36,888 bases of DNA from Candidatus Aenigmarchaeota archaeon LH_S4 (GTDB taxonomy: Archaea; Aenigmatarchaeota; Aenigmatarchaeia; QMZS01), in the NCBI GenBank assembly GCA_023659975.1, contig JAGXOI010000004.1, positions 1 to 36,888 on the forward strand. Direction: 5' to 3'. Below the pieces are notes generated by a model that saw only the letters and a list, made by a program, of their open reading frames with translations, was not told the DNA's origin and made no database searches. Shown here piece after piece: positions 23,387-31,141 of this stretch. Both the position numbers and the translations under genes were made by a program. The number at the start of each line of letters is the position of its first letter. Within the stretch, counting starts at the first letter, position 1.

Positions 23387-23483
23387 ATTTTTCTTTCAAC
23401 CTGGTAATTGTACTATCAAAAGGTTTCACATCTTCTTCTATTCTTTCTTTAATCCTAACCCCACCTCTTACAAATTTTCCCAT
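23367..23483 (-). CDS. 38-residue ORF between the two GlmS halves
   Basis: An ATG at 23483, two bases after the stop of the glutaminase half (TGA-AA-ATG), opens a frame beginning MGKFVRGGVRIKERIEEDVK and ending KEKYDNKNF. It ends 20 bp inside the isomerase half. The product is basic and helical. The N-terminal 'basic, GG, RIKE' pattern followed by an amphipathic helix faintly recalls the start of archaeal ESCRT-III (Snf7-like) proteins, but that is too weak to name. The tight spacing on both sides suggests translation. It is either a small partner protein or a drifted insertion that broke the gene. Confidence 0.5.
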   Translation of the reverse strand: MGKFVRGGVRIKERIEEDVKPFDSTITRLKEKYDNKNF

Positions 23484-23485
23484 TT

Positions 23486-24133
23486 TCAATTCAAAACAAC
23501 CAATTCATTATCATCCAAAAAAATAGCCTTTTTTGTTTCATCTGCAAATGCCCTCTGGTCTGATGCAATAAAATATTCTTCTCCTGTAGAATTATTTTTT
23601 ACTCCAACAATCATAGGAGAGCCATTTTTTACACCAACCAATCCGCTAAAATCTTGATGTAAAGCAACAATAGCATTTCTTCCTTTTAGTCTTAAAAATG
23701 ATTTTCTTACCGCTTCTGGAAATTCAAACCCAGAATACTCTTCTATTAAATGACAAATTATTTCTGTATCAGTCTCTGATTTGAATTTATATCCTTTACT
23801 CAACAATTCTTTTTTTAGTTCCTGAAAATTTTCTACAATCCCATTATGTACAATTGCTATTTTGTTATCTTCGCTAGTATGGGGGTGAGCATTTTCTTTT
23901 GATATTTTCCCTGTAGTAGCCCACCTGGAATGTGAAATAGCGCAATTACTTTTTATATTAGGTAGGTTATCTAATTTTTCAAAATCTCCAACATCTTTAA
24001 TAATTTCAATTTTATCCTTGTTTTTTAAGCCAAAACCCCAACTATCATAACCCCGGTAATTTAGTTTTTTCAAACCTTTCTGCAAAATAGGCCCTGCTTC
24101 CCTATTTCCAAGATATCCAATTATACCACACAT
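23486..24133 (-). CDS. glmS: GlmS N-terminal part: glutamine amidotransferase domain
   Basis: This 215-residue class II glutaminase starts MCGIIGYLGNREAGPILQKG, with the catalytic Cys2 exposed after methionine removal. It has HSRWATTG (68-75), the HNGI loop (96-99) and ETDTEI (120-125), all needed for glutamine hydrolysis. It ends FLDDNELVVLN, the normal domain boundary with the isomerase half. In nearly all organisms both parts are one polypeptide, which lets ammonia pass through an internal channel. Here the stop at 23486-23488 separates them. The promoter is probably the AT-rich region 24134-24191. Confidence 0.93.
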   Translation of the reverse strand: MCGIIGYLGNREAGPILQKGLKKLNYRGYDSWGFGLKNKDKIEIIKDVGDFEKLDNLPNIKSNCAISHSRWATTGKISKENAHPHTSEDNKIAIVHNGIVENFQELKKELLSKGYKFKSETDTEIICHLIEEYSGFEFPEAVRKSFLRLKGRNAIVALHQDFSGLVGVKNGSPMIVGVKNNSTGEEYFIASDQRAFADETKKAIFLDDNELVVLN

Positions 24134-24191
24134 ATTAATAACTAAATTAAATATCTTTAAATACCTTTGTATTACTAAGTATTACTATTAT

Positions 24192-26492
24192 CTAATTATT
24201 TTTAAGTAAATCAAAACTATCCAAATTCTTTTGTTCATTTAAAAAATCACTTTTTGAGTAACCAAGAACACTAAGAATTCTAAGTGCTGCAGGAATAACT
24301 TGATTATTTATATAATAATCAGGGTCATAATCTCTTGCTTCTTCCCACCATTTTGCTTTTTCAGATATTGATTCTCCATCCTTGGTTATAATATATTGAA
24401 CAATTAGACCTCTGTTGATTTTAATATTTCTTTTTTTTAATTCTCTCGCGACTTTTACGTGGGGAGCGATTTGGGTATAATTTTCCAAATCTTTTGTTAA
24501 ATGCCGGTTTATTATTAATTTTTCTTGTTCTATTTCTTCTTTTTTAATTTTCCTGACAACCTCACCAACAAATTTAACAGCTTCTTTCTCTTTGTTATTT
24601 AAAACAAATTCCAAAACTTTTCTCTGAGCTTCTTTTGCAATCTTACTCCAATCACCCCTTACAAATTCAAAACCTTTAATTTCTATATTCCCTCTCTCGT
24701 CTATTAGAGCATACCTCTTCTTTGCCCCTCCTGAGGCAGTAGAAACAAAGATACCTCTCTTATAAAAACTTTCATATTCAAGTTCCATTATCCCAGGCAA
24801 TTTTTTATTAATTTCAGCAAGAAAGTTTTTTATATCTTTTGTCTCTCCAGTAATCATAAGTGAGTCAGTATCCCCATAAACCACTTTAAACCCTTCTTCT
24901 TCAGCCTTTTTTATTGTTTCTATTATATATTTTCTTCCTAATGCAGTTATTGATTCTGCGCATTCTTTTGAGTACCACCTTGCTCCAAAAAATCCAAGAT
25001 AACCATAAGTTGCATTTGCAAGAGTCTTTAATGCTTTTTCATCAACACCCTTTCCAAATTTTTTCTTTATCTCTGCCCTCTTTCTTATTAACCTCTCAAC
25101 AACATCAACAATAAAACCCTTTCTCTTTTTTGTAAATTTGTGCACTTTTCCATCAATCTTTACTTCTACCTCTCCCCCCCTATCTAAAGTATCTGGAGAA
25201 AGGTTATATGAAACTAGAATACTTGGATACAGGGATTTGAAATCTAAAACATGTATATTTTCATACAATCCTGGAGTTGGTTTGTGTACATAACCACCAA
25301 TATAGGTTTCTCTTCTTCTTTGTTCAATTTCTTTATCTGTTGGCTTGTTTTTTATTAAAATTCCCTTTCTCACCGCCTCTTTCTTTAGATAATTCTCAAC
25401 AAGTTGGCTGAACCCAACTCTTGTCCCTTCAAACAAACTTATTCCAACCAGATTTGAGAATCTGCTCTCCAGAGGGAGAATTTTTTCTCCAATTAGATAG
25501 GTTATTTTACAATCCTGTGAATTATATCTTAGAATTTTATCTATTTTTTTGATTTCATTAGAATCCCAGAGTTTTTTAATTTCTTCAATTTCCAAATCAT
25601 TTTTTCCTTCCCCCAAGAAAAATTTTGCAACTTCATCCAGTTTATTTGTTACAGTTTTTACTTCTGCCCCTAAATGTTTTGTAATAATGTTATACAAATC
25701 AACATGCATAACATTTCTGAAATTTGCTCTTGTTCTGGAAAGCAAAACAGGAGAGCCTAATCTTAATTCTTCTGCCCGAATCTTTAAAAAAGGCAAATCA
25801 AAATTATCTCCATTATAAGAAATTAAAACATCAAATTCTTCAATTATCTTAAAAAATTTTCTTAGCATCTCTCTTTCATCCTTAAGAACAATTACATTCT
25901 CAAAATTTGATTTCTTCCAAGTTAGGATCGCTTTTTTATTTTTGCTGTAAATTCCAATACAAATAATTTTGTTTTCTTTTGCATTAAAACTTGGTTTATA
26001 TATTTCAATATCAAATGCTGCAACAGAAGGTTTATATAATATTCCATCTACTTTTTTCAATTCCCCATTTTCAATTTTGTAAGGACTCAAAAAAGAAATC
26101 TGTTTATCCAAACAGTATCTTTTTGCAAAGGGAATGTCATATTCTCTCTTGTGCAGGACTCCTTTTGTGTGTCTAACTTCTTCTTTCAGCAAAGGAATAT
26201 CTCTTGGCAAATAACAGAAAATTTTCAGAATTTTTAATGTTTTGTTTATTTCAATTCTATCACTAACTTCTATTCTTTTTGTTTTTATTTCTTCCCCTAA
26301 ATGTTTAATCTTTACTTCTTCAATCCTTTTTTTAGTTTCTTCAATTTTATCCTGTTCAGGAATTGCATAAAAATAAGGCTCAAAATTTTTATCCTCAAAA
26401 ACCTTTTTTCCCCCTTTTTCATCCCTTCCAAAAACTTTTATTATTGGGTCCCTATCTAAAACTTCATAGTCTGCATAAAGAGGATAGAACAT
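24192..26492 (-). CDS. polB: Family B DNA polymerase
   Basis: This is the replicative or repair DNA polymerase with 3'-5' proofreading, 766 residues. Exonuclease motifs are Exo I AFDIEIY (D161, E163), Exo II YNGDNFD (226-232) and Exo III YNSQDCKITY (D327). Polymerase motif A is DFKSLYPSI (417-425), motif B is LKTLANATYGYLG (488-500) and motif C is VYGDTDS (538-544). The N-terminal domain that reads uracil in archaeal PolB is present in length. No intein interrupts the motifs. The gene is divergent from the MtrA-ThyA fusion with only 23 bp between starts. Whether PolD also exists cannot be told from this window. Confidence 0.97.
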   Translation of the reverse strand: MFYPLYADYEVLDRDPIIKVFGRDEKGGKKVFEDKNFEPYFYAIPEQDKIEETKKRIEEVKIKHLGEEIKTKRIEVSDRIEINKTLKILKIFCYLPRDIPLLKEEVRHTKGVLHKREYDIPFAKRYCLDKQISFLSPYKIENGELKKVDGILYKPSVAAFDIEIYKPSFNAKENKIICIGIYSKNKKAILTWKKSNFENVIVLKDEREMLRKFFKIIEEFDVLISYNGDNFDLPFLKIRAEELRLGSPVLLSRTRANFRNVMHVDLYNIITKHLGAEVKTVTNKLDEVAKFFLGEGKNDLEIEEIKKLWDSNEIKKIDKILRYNSQDCKITYLIGEKILPLESRFSNLVGISLFEGTRVGFSQLVENYLKKEAVRKGILIKNKPTDKEIEQRRRETYIGGYVHKPTPGLYENIHVLDFKSLYPSILVSYNLSPDTLDRGGEVEVKIDGKVHKFTKKRKGFIVDVVERLIRKRAEIKKKFGKGVDEKALKTLANATYGYLGFFGARWYSKECAESITALGRKYIIETIKKAEEEGFKVVYGDTDSLMITGETKDIKNFLAEINKKLPGIMELEYESFYKRGIFVSTASGGAKKRYALIDERGNIEIKGFEFVRGDWSKIAKEAQRKVLEFVLNNKEKEAVKFVGEVVRKIKKEEIEQEKLIINRHLTKDLENYTQIAPHVKVARELKKRNIKINRGLIVQYIITKDGESISEKAKWWEEARDYDPDYYINNQVIPAALRILSVLGYSKSDFLNEQKNLDSFDLLKNN

Positions 26493-26515
26493 AAAATTAT
26501 CTTCTAAAATAAGTT

Positions 26516-28285
26516 ATGAGTCTGAGTTTAGAAGAATTAGCAGAATTTCTAAAGAGCGGGAAAGACCTGGATAATCTGCCAGACTCTTTCTCAATTGTTG
26601 TAAATGAGAGAAAATTTGAGTTTAAAAGGGAACCAAGAGAAAAACAAAAATTGGTAAAATATCCAAGAGAGAAACTGATAGAGGAAATAAAATGGCCACA
26701 GAATTCCGGAACTTATGACCTTGGTGATGTTGCAAATCCAGTTGTTCTGATTTGCCCTGCACAGGATAGAGAGTTACAGGAACATGCAATTTCCGCAGGA
26801 GTCTGCGCAACAGGGCCTTGTCTAACCCCAAGAGGAGTTGAACTTTTGATAACAAATATTATTTCAAATCCAAACATAAGATATTTAATTCTTGCCGGAA
26901 GAGACTCTGGGCATTTAACTGCTGACTTAATTGAAAATCTGGTTTTAAATGGAGTTGATGAAAATAAAAAGGTAATTGGTACAAAATGTCCCTCTTTCCC
27001 TTATTTACCAAATTTACCATTAGAGGCTATTGAGAGACTTAGAAAGCAAGTAGAAGTTATAAACTTAATTGGTATTTTTAATCCTGCTTTAATAACTTTG
27101 CTGGTAAGGCTTTGCCTACAGGAACCGGAGAATGCTTATAAAATGAGTTATGAAAAACAAGTTTTGCCTTTATTGAGAACAATTAAAAAACAGGATACAA
27201 TCACTTTATTTGATAAAGGCGCCTCTAAACAAGAGCCAATCATATTATCTTATTCTCTTGTTGATTTACAGTCCCTGCCTTGTGAATCATTTTCAACAAT
27301 AGGAACAACAATTTATTCTTCTACTGTAGAAGAAGCACATCTGGTTTTAGTTGATTTCCTGAAGAGAGCAGGAGTCTGGGTAAAGCAGGAGAGCAACAGA
27401 ATGAGTTTAGACACTTTGGCAACAACTATTGTTATAGAAAACCTTAAACAAAAGAGCTATCCCAAAAATTACAAACCAGTTGAATGGGTTGATTCTGATA
27501 AGAAACTGAAACAATATCTTCAGGCATACAGAGTCTGGAATTATTTGATTCCCTGGAGCAATGTTATTTTTGATAAAAATCTGGAGAAGACAGTTCCTTC
27601 TATTCCAGATATGTCTAACATCTCTTATTCCTATGGAACCAGAATTACAGCAAAAGGAATGGAACATTGCAATAAACCAGAAAGAGAAAATATTATCAGG
27701 TTGGTAAAATCTTTTCAGGAAAAGTACTACGAAAAAATTCCGGATTTTAAGGCAGTACTTAGTTTTTATGATGAATTGAAAGAACTACAAAAAGAGTCTT
27801 TTAACCAGTTATTAGCGATTGCAAAAGCATGCTCTATTGTTGTTTCTGATGAGATTACCGGGACTTACAGACCTTACCTGCAACTACAGAACGCAGATGA
27901 TTTGAGACCAATAGACCCAAGAAAAATGCACAATCCCTGTTATTGCATGTTCTTTCCATTATTAAGGAAAACTTATTACAGACAATACAACAAAGACGGG
28001 ATTTTAAGGAGATTTTTAGTTCCTACTTTAAGTAAAGGAGAACAGGAGGATTTGAAATATGGGTGGTTATTTACACCGATGGCTTATTTAAGAGCCCATG
28101 ACTGGTTTGCATTTCCCGCAAATGTTCATGGTTCTTTAGCACTAGGAAATTTTATTCTCTGGTACATAGAGAAAGAAACAGGAGAAAAAATTCCCTGGGG
28201 CTGCTATTCTCATCATGCTTCTTCATTAGAATTAGTTGATTACTCTTTAGATAAAGATTTGATTAGTAAGTTGAGTGAAAAGTAA
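26516..28285 (+). CDS. MtrA-like domain fused to an archaeal-type thymidylate synthase
   Basis: Residues about 50-205 match MtrA, the corrinoid-carrying subunit of the methyl-H4MPT:CoM methyltransferase: PVVLICPAQDRELQEHAISA, then AGVCATGPCLTPRGVELLI, SNPNIRYLILAGRDSGHLTA and NGVDENKKVIGTK. The C-terminal part (about 365-580) matches archaeal thymidylate synthase ThyA: SYSYGTRI (370-377), the catalytic-cysteine region NPCYCMFF (C475 or C477), and RAHDWFAFPANVHGSLAL (R526, N536), with SHHASSLELV near the end. A linker of unknown fold (about 205-330) joins them. ThyA makes dTMP from dUMP using a methylene-pterin donor. The MtrA part may bind or deliver the pterin carbon unit; no other methanogenesis gene is nearby. 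Start leaderless, 23 bp from polB. Confidence 0.82.
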   Translation: MSLSLEELAEFLKSGKDLDNLPDSFSIVVNERKFEFKREPREKQKLVKYPREKLIEEIKWPQNSGTYDLGDVANPVVLICPAQDRELQEHAISAGVCATGPCLTPRGVELLITNIISNPNIRYLILAGRDSGHLTADLIENLVLNGVDENKKVIGTKCPSFPYLPNLPLEAIERLRKQVEVINLIGIFNPALITLLVRLCLQEPENAYKMSYEKQVLPLLRTIKKQDTITLFDKGASKQEPIILSYSLVDLQSLPCESFSTIGTTIYSSTVEEAHLVLVDFLKRAGVWVKQESNRMSLDTLATTIVIENLKQKSYPKNYKPVEWVDSDKKLKQYLQAYRVWNYLIPWSNVIFDKNLEKTVPSIPDMSNISYSYGTRITAKGMEHCNKPERENIIRLVKSFQEKYYEKIPDFKAVLSFYDELKELQKESFNQLLAIAKACSIVVSDEITGTYRPYLQLQNADDLRPIDPRKMHNPCYCMFFPLLRKTYYRQYNKDGILRRFLVPTLSKGEQEDLKYGWLFTPMAYLRAHDWFAFPANVHGSLALGNFILWYIEKETGEKIPWGCYSHHASSLELVDYSLDKDLISKLSEK

Positions 28286-28327
28286 GTTTTATCTAAAAAC
28301 TTTTAACTTTAAATAGCCAAGAAGTCT

Positions 28328-29651
28328 ACTTCCAAAATCTTAGTTAATAATATAGATTTTGGTGGTAGCTCAATTACCTTACTAAAGGATTTTTGTTATA
28401 TTATATATGTTATTGAGAAATTATAAATACAGAATTTATCCAACAGGAAAACAAAAAATAAGATTAGAAAAACAATTTGAGGTTTGTAAAAACTTACATA
28501 ATGATCTATTGGAAATATCCAAAGAAACTTATAGATGTAGTGGAAAATCTATAACAAGCAGAAAAGATTTGTATCAACTTACCAATATTCTAAAAGAAAG
28601 TTATAGAGGACATTCTCAGGTTATACAGAATGTTGCAGATAAGTTAAATAAGAGTTATAAAGCATTTTATCAGAGAATAAAAGAAAAACAGAAAGGCAAA
28701 GTTGGTTACCCAAGATTCAGGAAGAGAATAAATAGTATAACCTATCCGCAGAATAATGGTTGTTTCAAGTTCAAAAATCAGAGAAGACTTCATATAACTC
28801 AAATAGGTTCTGTTCCTATTGAATTGCATAGGATACCAAAAGGAAATCCAAAAACTCTAACAGTTAAGAAAACACTAAGTAACAAATGGTTTATTTCCTT
28901 TAGTTGTGAAATAGAAAACAAACCAGTTAAACACAAATATCCTGAAAACAAAGTTGGAATAGATTTAGGATTGGAGAATTTTGCTACTCTGTCGGACGGA
29001 ACTGTTATTGAGAATCAGAGATTTCTAAAGGGGAGTGAAAGGAAGTTAAAAAGAGAGCACAGGAAATTATCCAAGAAAAAGAAGGGTTCAAATAACAAGA
29101 ACAAACAAAGAGTGAAATTAGCAAGGGATTATGAAACCTTAACTAATCAGAGATTGGATTTTCTACATAAATTAAGTTATCACCTTACACAACAATATGA
29201 TTTCATAGCCATAGAAAATTTAGGTGTATCAAATATGGTTAAGAATCATTATTTGGCAAAATCAATATCTGATACAAGTTGGTCTGTTTTTACAGGAATG
29301 CTCACTTACAAGGCTTCAAGTGCTGGAGGTGAGTTAGTAGAAATAGACAGATTTTACTCATCTTCCCAGATATGTTCTGATTGTGGAAATAAACAAGATA
29401 TGCCACTATCAAAGAGAATCTATAAATGTGAAAAATGTGGTGCAAAAATACCAAGAGATAAGAACTCTGCAATAAACATATTAAGGGAAGGAATAAATAC
29501 CGCTGGACGAGTGGGAATTCACGCCTGTGGAGATTTGACCTCTACTGACCAGTCAGCAAGTCGGGTCGTGGAAGCAGGAACTATATTCGATGATTCTCAA
29601 TAACATAATTTCATCGTTGGAAGATACTTCCAAAAATCAATTTGGTGGTGG
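28328..29651 (+). mobile_element. IS200/IS605 (IS1341-type) element with TnpB only
   Basis: The tnpB gene is flanked by related sequences. The left end (28328-28366) reads TACTTCCAAAATC ... ATTTTGGTGGTAG and contains a perfect 9-bp palindrome (CCAAAATCT at 28332-28340 with AGATTTTGG at 28354-28362). The right end (29626-29651) reads TACTTCCAAAAATC ... TTTGGTGGTGG, containing CCAAA/TTTGG, and next to it a 7-bp hairpin TTGGAAG-ATA-CTTCCAA (29618-29634). No tnpA is present, as in IS1341-type elements. Boundaries are estimates, since no target-site duplication is expected. Confidence 0.65.
28407..29603 (+). CDS. tnpB: RNA-guided nuclease TnpB (OrfB, IS605 family)
   Basis: The 398-residue protein has an N-terminal helical region (RNYKYRIYPTGKQKIRLEKQ) followed by a RuvC-like nuclease fold. 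The three catalytic acids are D186 in VGIDLGLENFA, E270 in IAIENLGVSNM and D351 in IPRDKNSAINI. A zinc ribbon (CSDCGN and CEKCG) lies between the second and third. TnpB cuts DNA at sites next to the element's motif, guided by a short RNA transcribed from its own 3' end. The last codons and the sequence to about 29650 are therefore the likely guide-RNA scaffold, and host sequence beyond would be the guide. All active-site residues are intact, so it may be active. Confidence 0.93.
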   Translation: MLLRNYKYRIYPTGKQKIRLEKQFEVCKNLHNDLLEISKETYRCSGKSITSRKDLYQLTNILKESYRGHSQVIQNVADKLNKSYKAFYQRIKEKQKGKVGYPRFRKRINSITYPQNNGCFKFKNQRRLHITQIGSVPIELHRIPKGNPKTLTVKKTLSNKWFISFSCEIENKPVKHKYPENKVGIDLGLENFATLSDGTVIENQRFLKGSERKLKREHRKLSKKKKGSNNKNKQRVKLARDYETLTNQRLDFLHKLSYHLTQQYDFIAIENLGVSNMVKNHYLAKSISDTSWSVFTGMLTYKASSAGGELVEIDRFYSSSQICSDCGNKQDMPLSKRIYKCEKCGAKIPRDKNSAINILREGINTAGRVGIHACGDLTSTDQSASRVVEAGTIFDDSQ

Positions 29652-29670
29652 AGGATGTCACATTAACAAT

Positions 29671-30153
29671 CTACTCAAAAACCTTCAACAATTGTGGTTT
29701 AGTAATCTCCTTGTCAATTCTCAAAAAAATTGCTCCAGAAAATCTATTTTTAGGCTTGTAAGTAAAATTTTTGTATTTAGAAGAGAAATTTATCTTTCCA
29801 GAGAAATTACAGTTAACAGAATCATTCTTATTAAGATAAAAATCTTTTCCATTTATTTTAAAGTTTATTCCACTATCAAAGAAATTTGCAACCTTTAAAT
29901 TATCTTCTTCTGCAAGTAAATAAAAAAACTCTATAGTCGGATAATTTTCCTTGACAAAATTTCCAAAATTTAAAAGGTTATAACTTCCTTCTATACTTGA
30001 ATAAGCAATCCAGTAATTATATTCTTTTGCTATATTTTCTAACAGAGGCTCATCAACTTTTGGAAGATAAATCTCTTTTTGTAAATTTGATGTTGTTAAA
30101 AACAAGGCAACAATTAGACTAATTGCACCAAGAACAAAAATTTGTCCTTTCAT
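29671..30153 (-). CDS. Secreted or membrane-anchored pilin-like protein
   Basis: The 160-residue product begins MKGQIFVLGAISLIVALFLT. This is a short KGQ-type basic leader followed by a hydrophobic helix, as in archaeal class III (prepilin-like) signals. The remaining 130 residues are an extracellular domain with predicted beta strands and several N-x-S/T sequons. I do not recognise the family. The 3' end lies 20 bp from the TnpB element's right end, and the element may have landed just downstream. Codon use matches the host. Confidence 0.65.
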   Translation of the reverse strand: MKGQIFVLGAISLIVALFLTTSNLQKEIYLPKVDEPLLENIAKEYNYWIAYSSIEGSYNLLNFGNFVKENYPTIEFFYLLAEEDNLKVANFFDSGINFKINGKDFYLNKNDSVNCNFSGKINFSSKYKNFTYKPKNRFSGAIFLRIDKEITKPQLLKVFE

Positions 30154-30268
30154 AATTTAATCCTTTTAAAAAAACTTCAATCAAAAAAAGAAATTGGTTA
30201 GGTTTTCGCTCAAGCCTTTTTTATAAATATATCCAATAAAAGGCTCGACTTAATCCAAAATCAGTTTA
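30154..30268 (-). terminator. Hairpin and T-rich region between pilin-like and DUF3160 genes
   Basis: A stem of AGCCTTTTTT and ATAAAAGGCT arms (about 30213-30245) flanks a short AT loop. It lies just after the stop of the DUF3160 C-terminal ORF (minus strand) and before the pilin-like gene's start. A terminator for the upstream operon fits best. The adjacent ACTTCAATC-rich stretch holds a likely promoter for the pilin-like gene, without a clear box. Confidence 0.4.
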
Positions 30269-31141
30269 TCAGGATATAAATTTAGAAATCCAATCAGGTC
30301 TTTCCGGTGGTTCTGTATTTAGCATTTCTCTCCATTTTTCATCTGTAAGCCTGTCACTCATTTTCCAGGGAAATTCATAATAACTAAAAATTGGGCCAAC
30401 TGCAAGACCAATTCTTCCATCTTTTGATTTGTGAGCAACAACAACCCAGTCAATTTTTCCTGTTCCAACCTCCAGAGCTTTTTTAGTGTTTGTTTCTGTG
30501 TGAACATCTGCAATTATTGTTGTCTTAAATGCATCTTCTTTTCCTTCTAAGTTTTTGTGTGTTTCTACTCCCGGACCAAATGGTTTTTTGTTTGTTTCAA
30601 TAGTCAATGCAGAAGCCAAATCCTCAATAATTCTGTTGAAGGTAGAATCAATATCCTTTATATAGTTATAATCCTCCTCAGTTAAGACTTTTCCTTCTAA
30701 TTCTTTTTCTGAGATACCCTGTAATCTTGCCATCATATCTCTGCTCTGCTCAAGAGAGCTTTTAACATCTTCTGTCATTACTTCCTGCTCTTCCAGACCT
30801 TTTATCAAAAACTTACTAATAAATTTAGCCCTTGCATAAAGTTCAGGATTCGGCTCAACATACCCATAATATTTTGAAGCCATCGGCGGTGCTGATGAAC
30901 TATACGCCATTGCAACTGCTCTTGTATAACTTTGCTTAACATAAAGAATAGTATCATGCCTTAACTGAGCCCATGATGATAAAGCAGTTATTAACTCTTT
31001 GTTTTTCCAGAGTTTAGATCTCATCCAGTTTGGATAACCTTGTTGTTTTTCCTTTAAGACCGGCTGAAGCATCCAGAGCCAGGTATTATACAAATTTTCT
31101 GTCCACTTACTCTGGTTATAATTATTTACTAAATCCTTCAT
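30269..31141 (-). CDS. DUF3160-type protein, C-terminal half (separate ORF)
   Basis: The 290-residue protein continues the DUF3160 fold. It has TWLWMLQPVLKEKQQGYPNW, then SSWAQLRHDTILYVKQSY and GYVEPNPELYARAKFIS, and finishes AVGPIFSYYEFPWKMSDRLT plus DEKWREML near the end. These are conserved family blocks in which the histidine of 'LRHDTILY' is invariant. The function of DUF3160 is unknown. The protein has no signal sequence of its own. Its ATG overlaps the stop of the preceding ORF (ATGA, 31138-31141), so it is probably translated by re-initiation. The product is therefore cytoplasmic unless it is joined to the lipoprotein by a frameshift. Confidence 0.8.
   Translation of the reverse strand: MKDLVNNYNQSKWTENLYNTWLWMLQPVLKEKQQGYPNWMRSKLWKNKELITALSSWAQLRHDTILYVKQSYTRAVAMAYSSSAPPMASKYYGYVEPNPELYARAKFISKFLIKGLEEQEVMTEDVKSSLEQSRDMMARLQGISEKELEGKVLTEEDYNYIKDIDSTFNRIIEDLASALTIETNKKPFGPGVETHKNLEGKEDAFKTTIIADVHTETNTKKALEVGTGKIDWVVVAHKSKDGRIGLAVGPIFSYYEFPWKMSDRLTDEKWREMLNTEPPERPDWISKFIS

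Noticed and set aside
29590-29898. 102-codon plus-strand ORF after tnpB
   Set aside because: It runs antisense to the pilin-like gene and begins inside the last codons of tnpB; composition is not protein-like.
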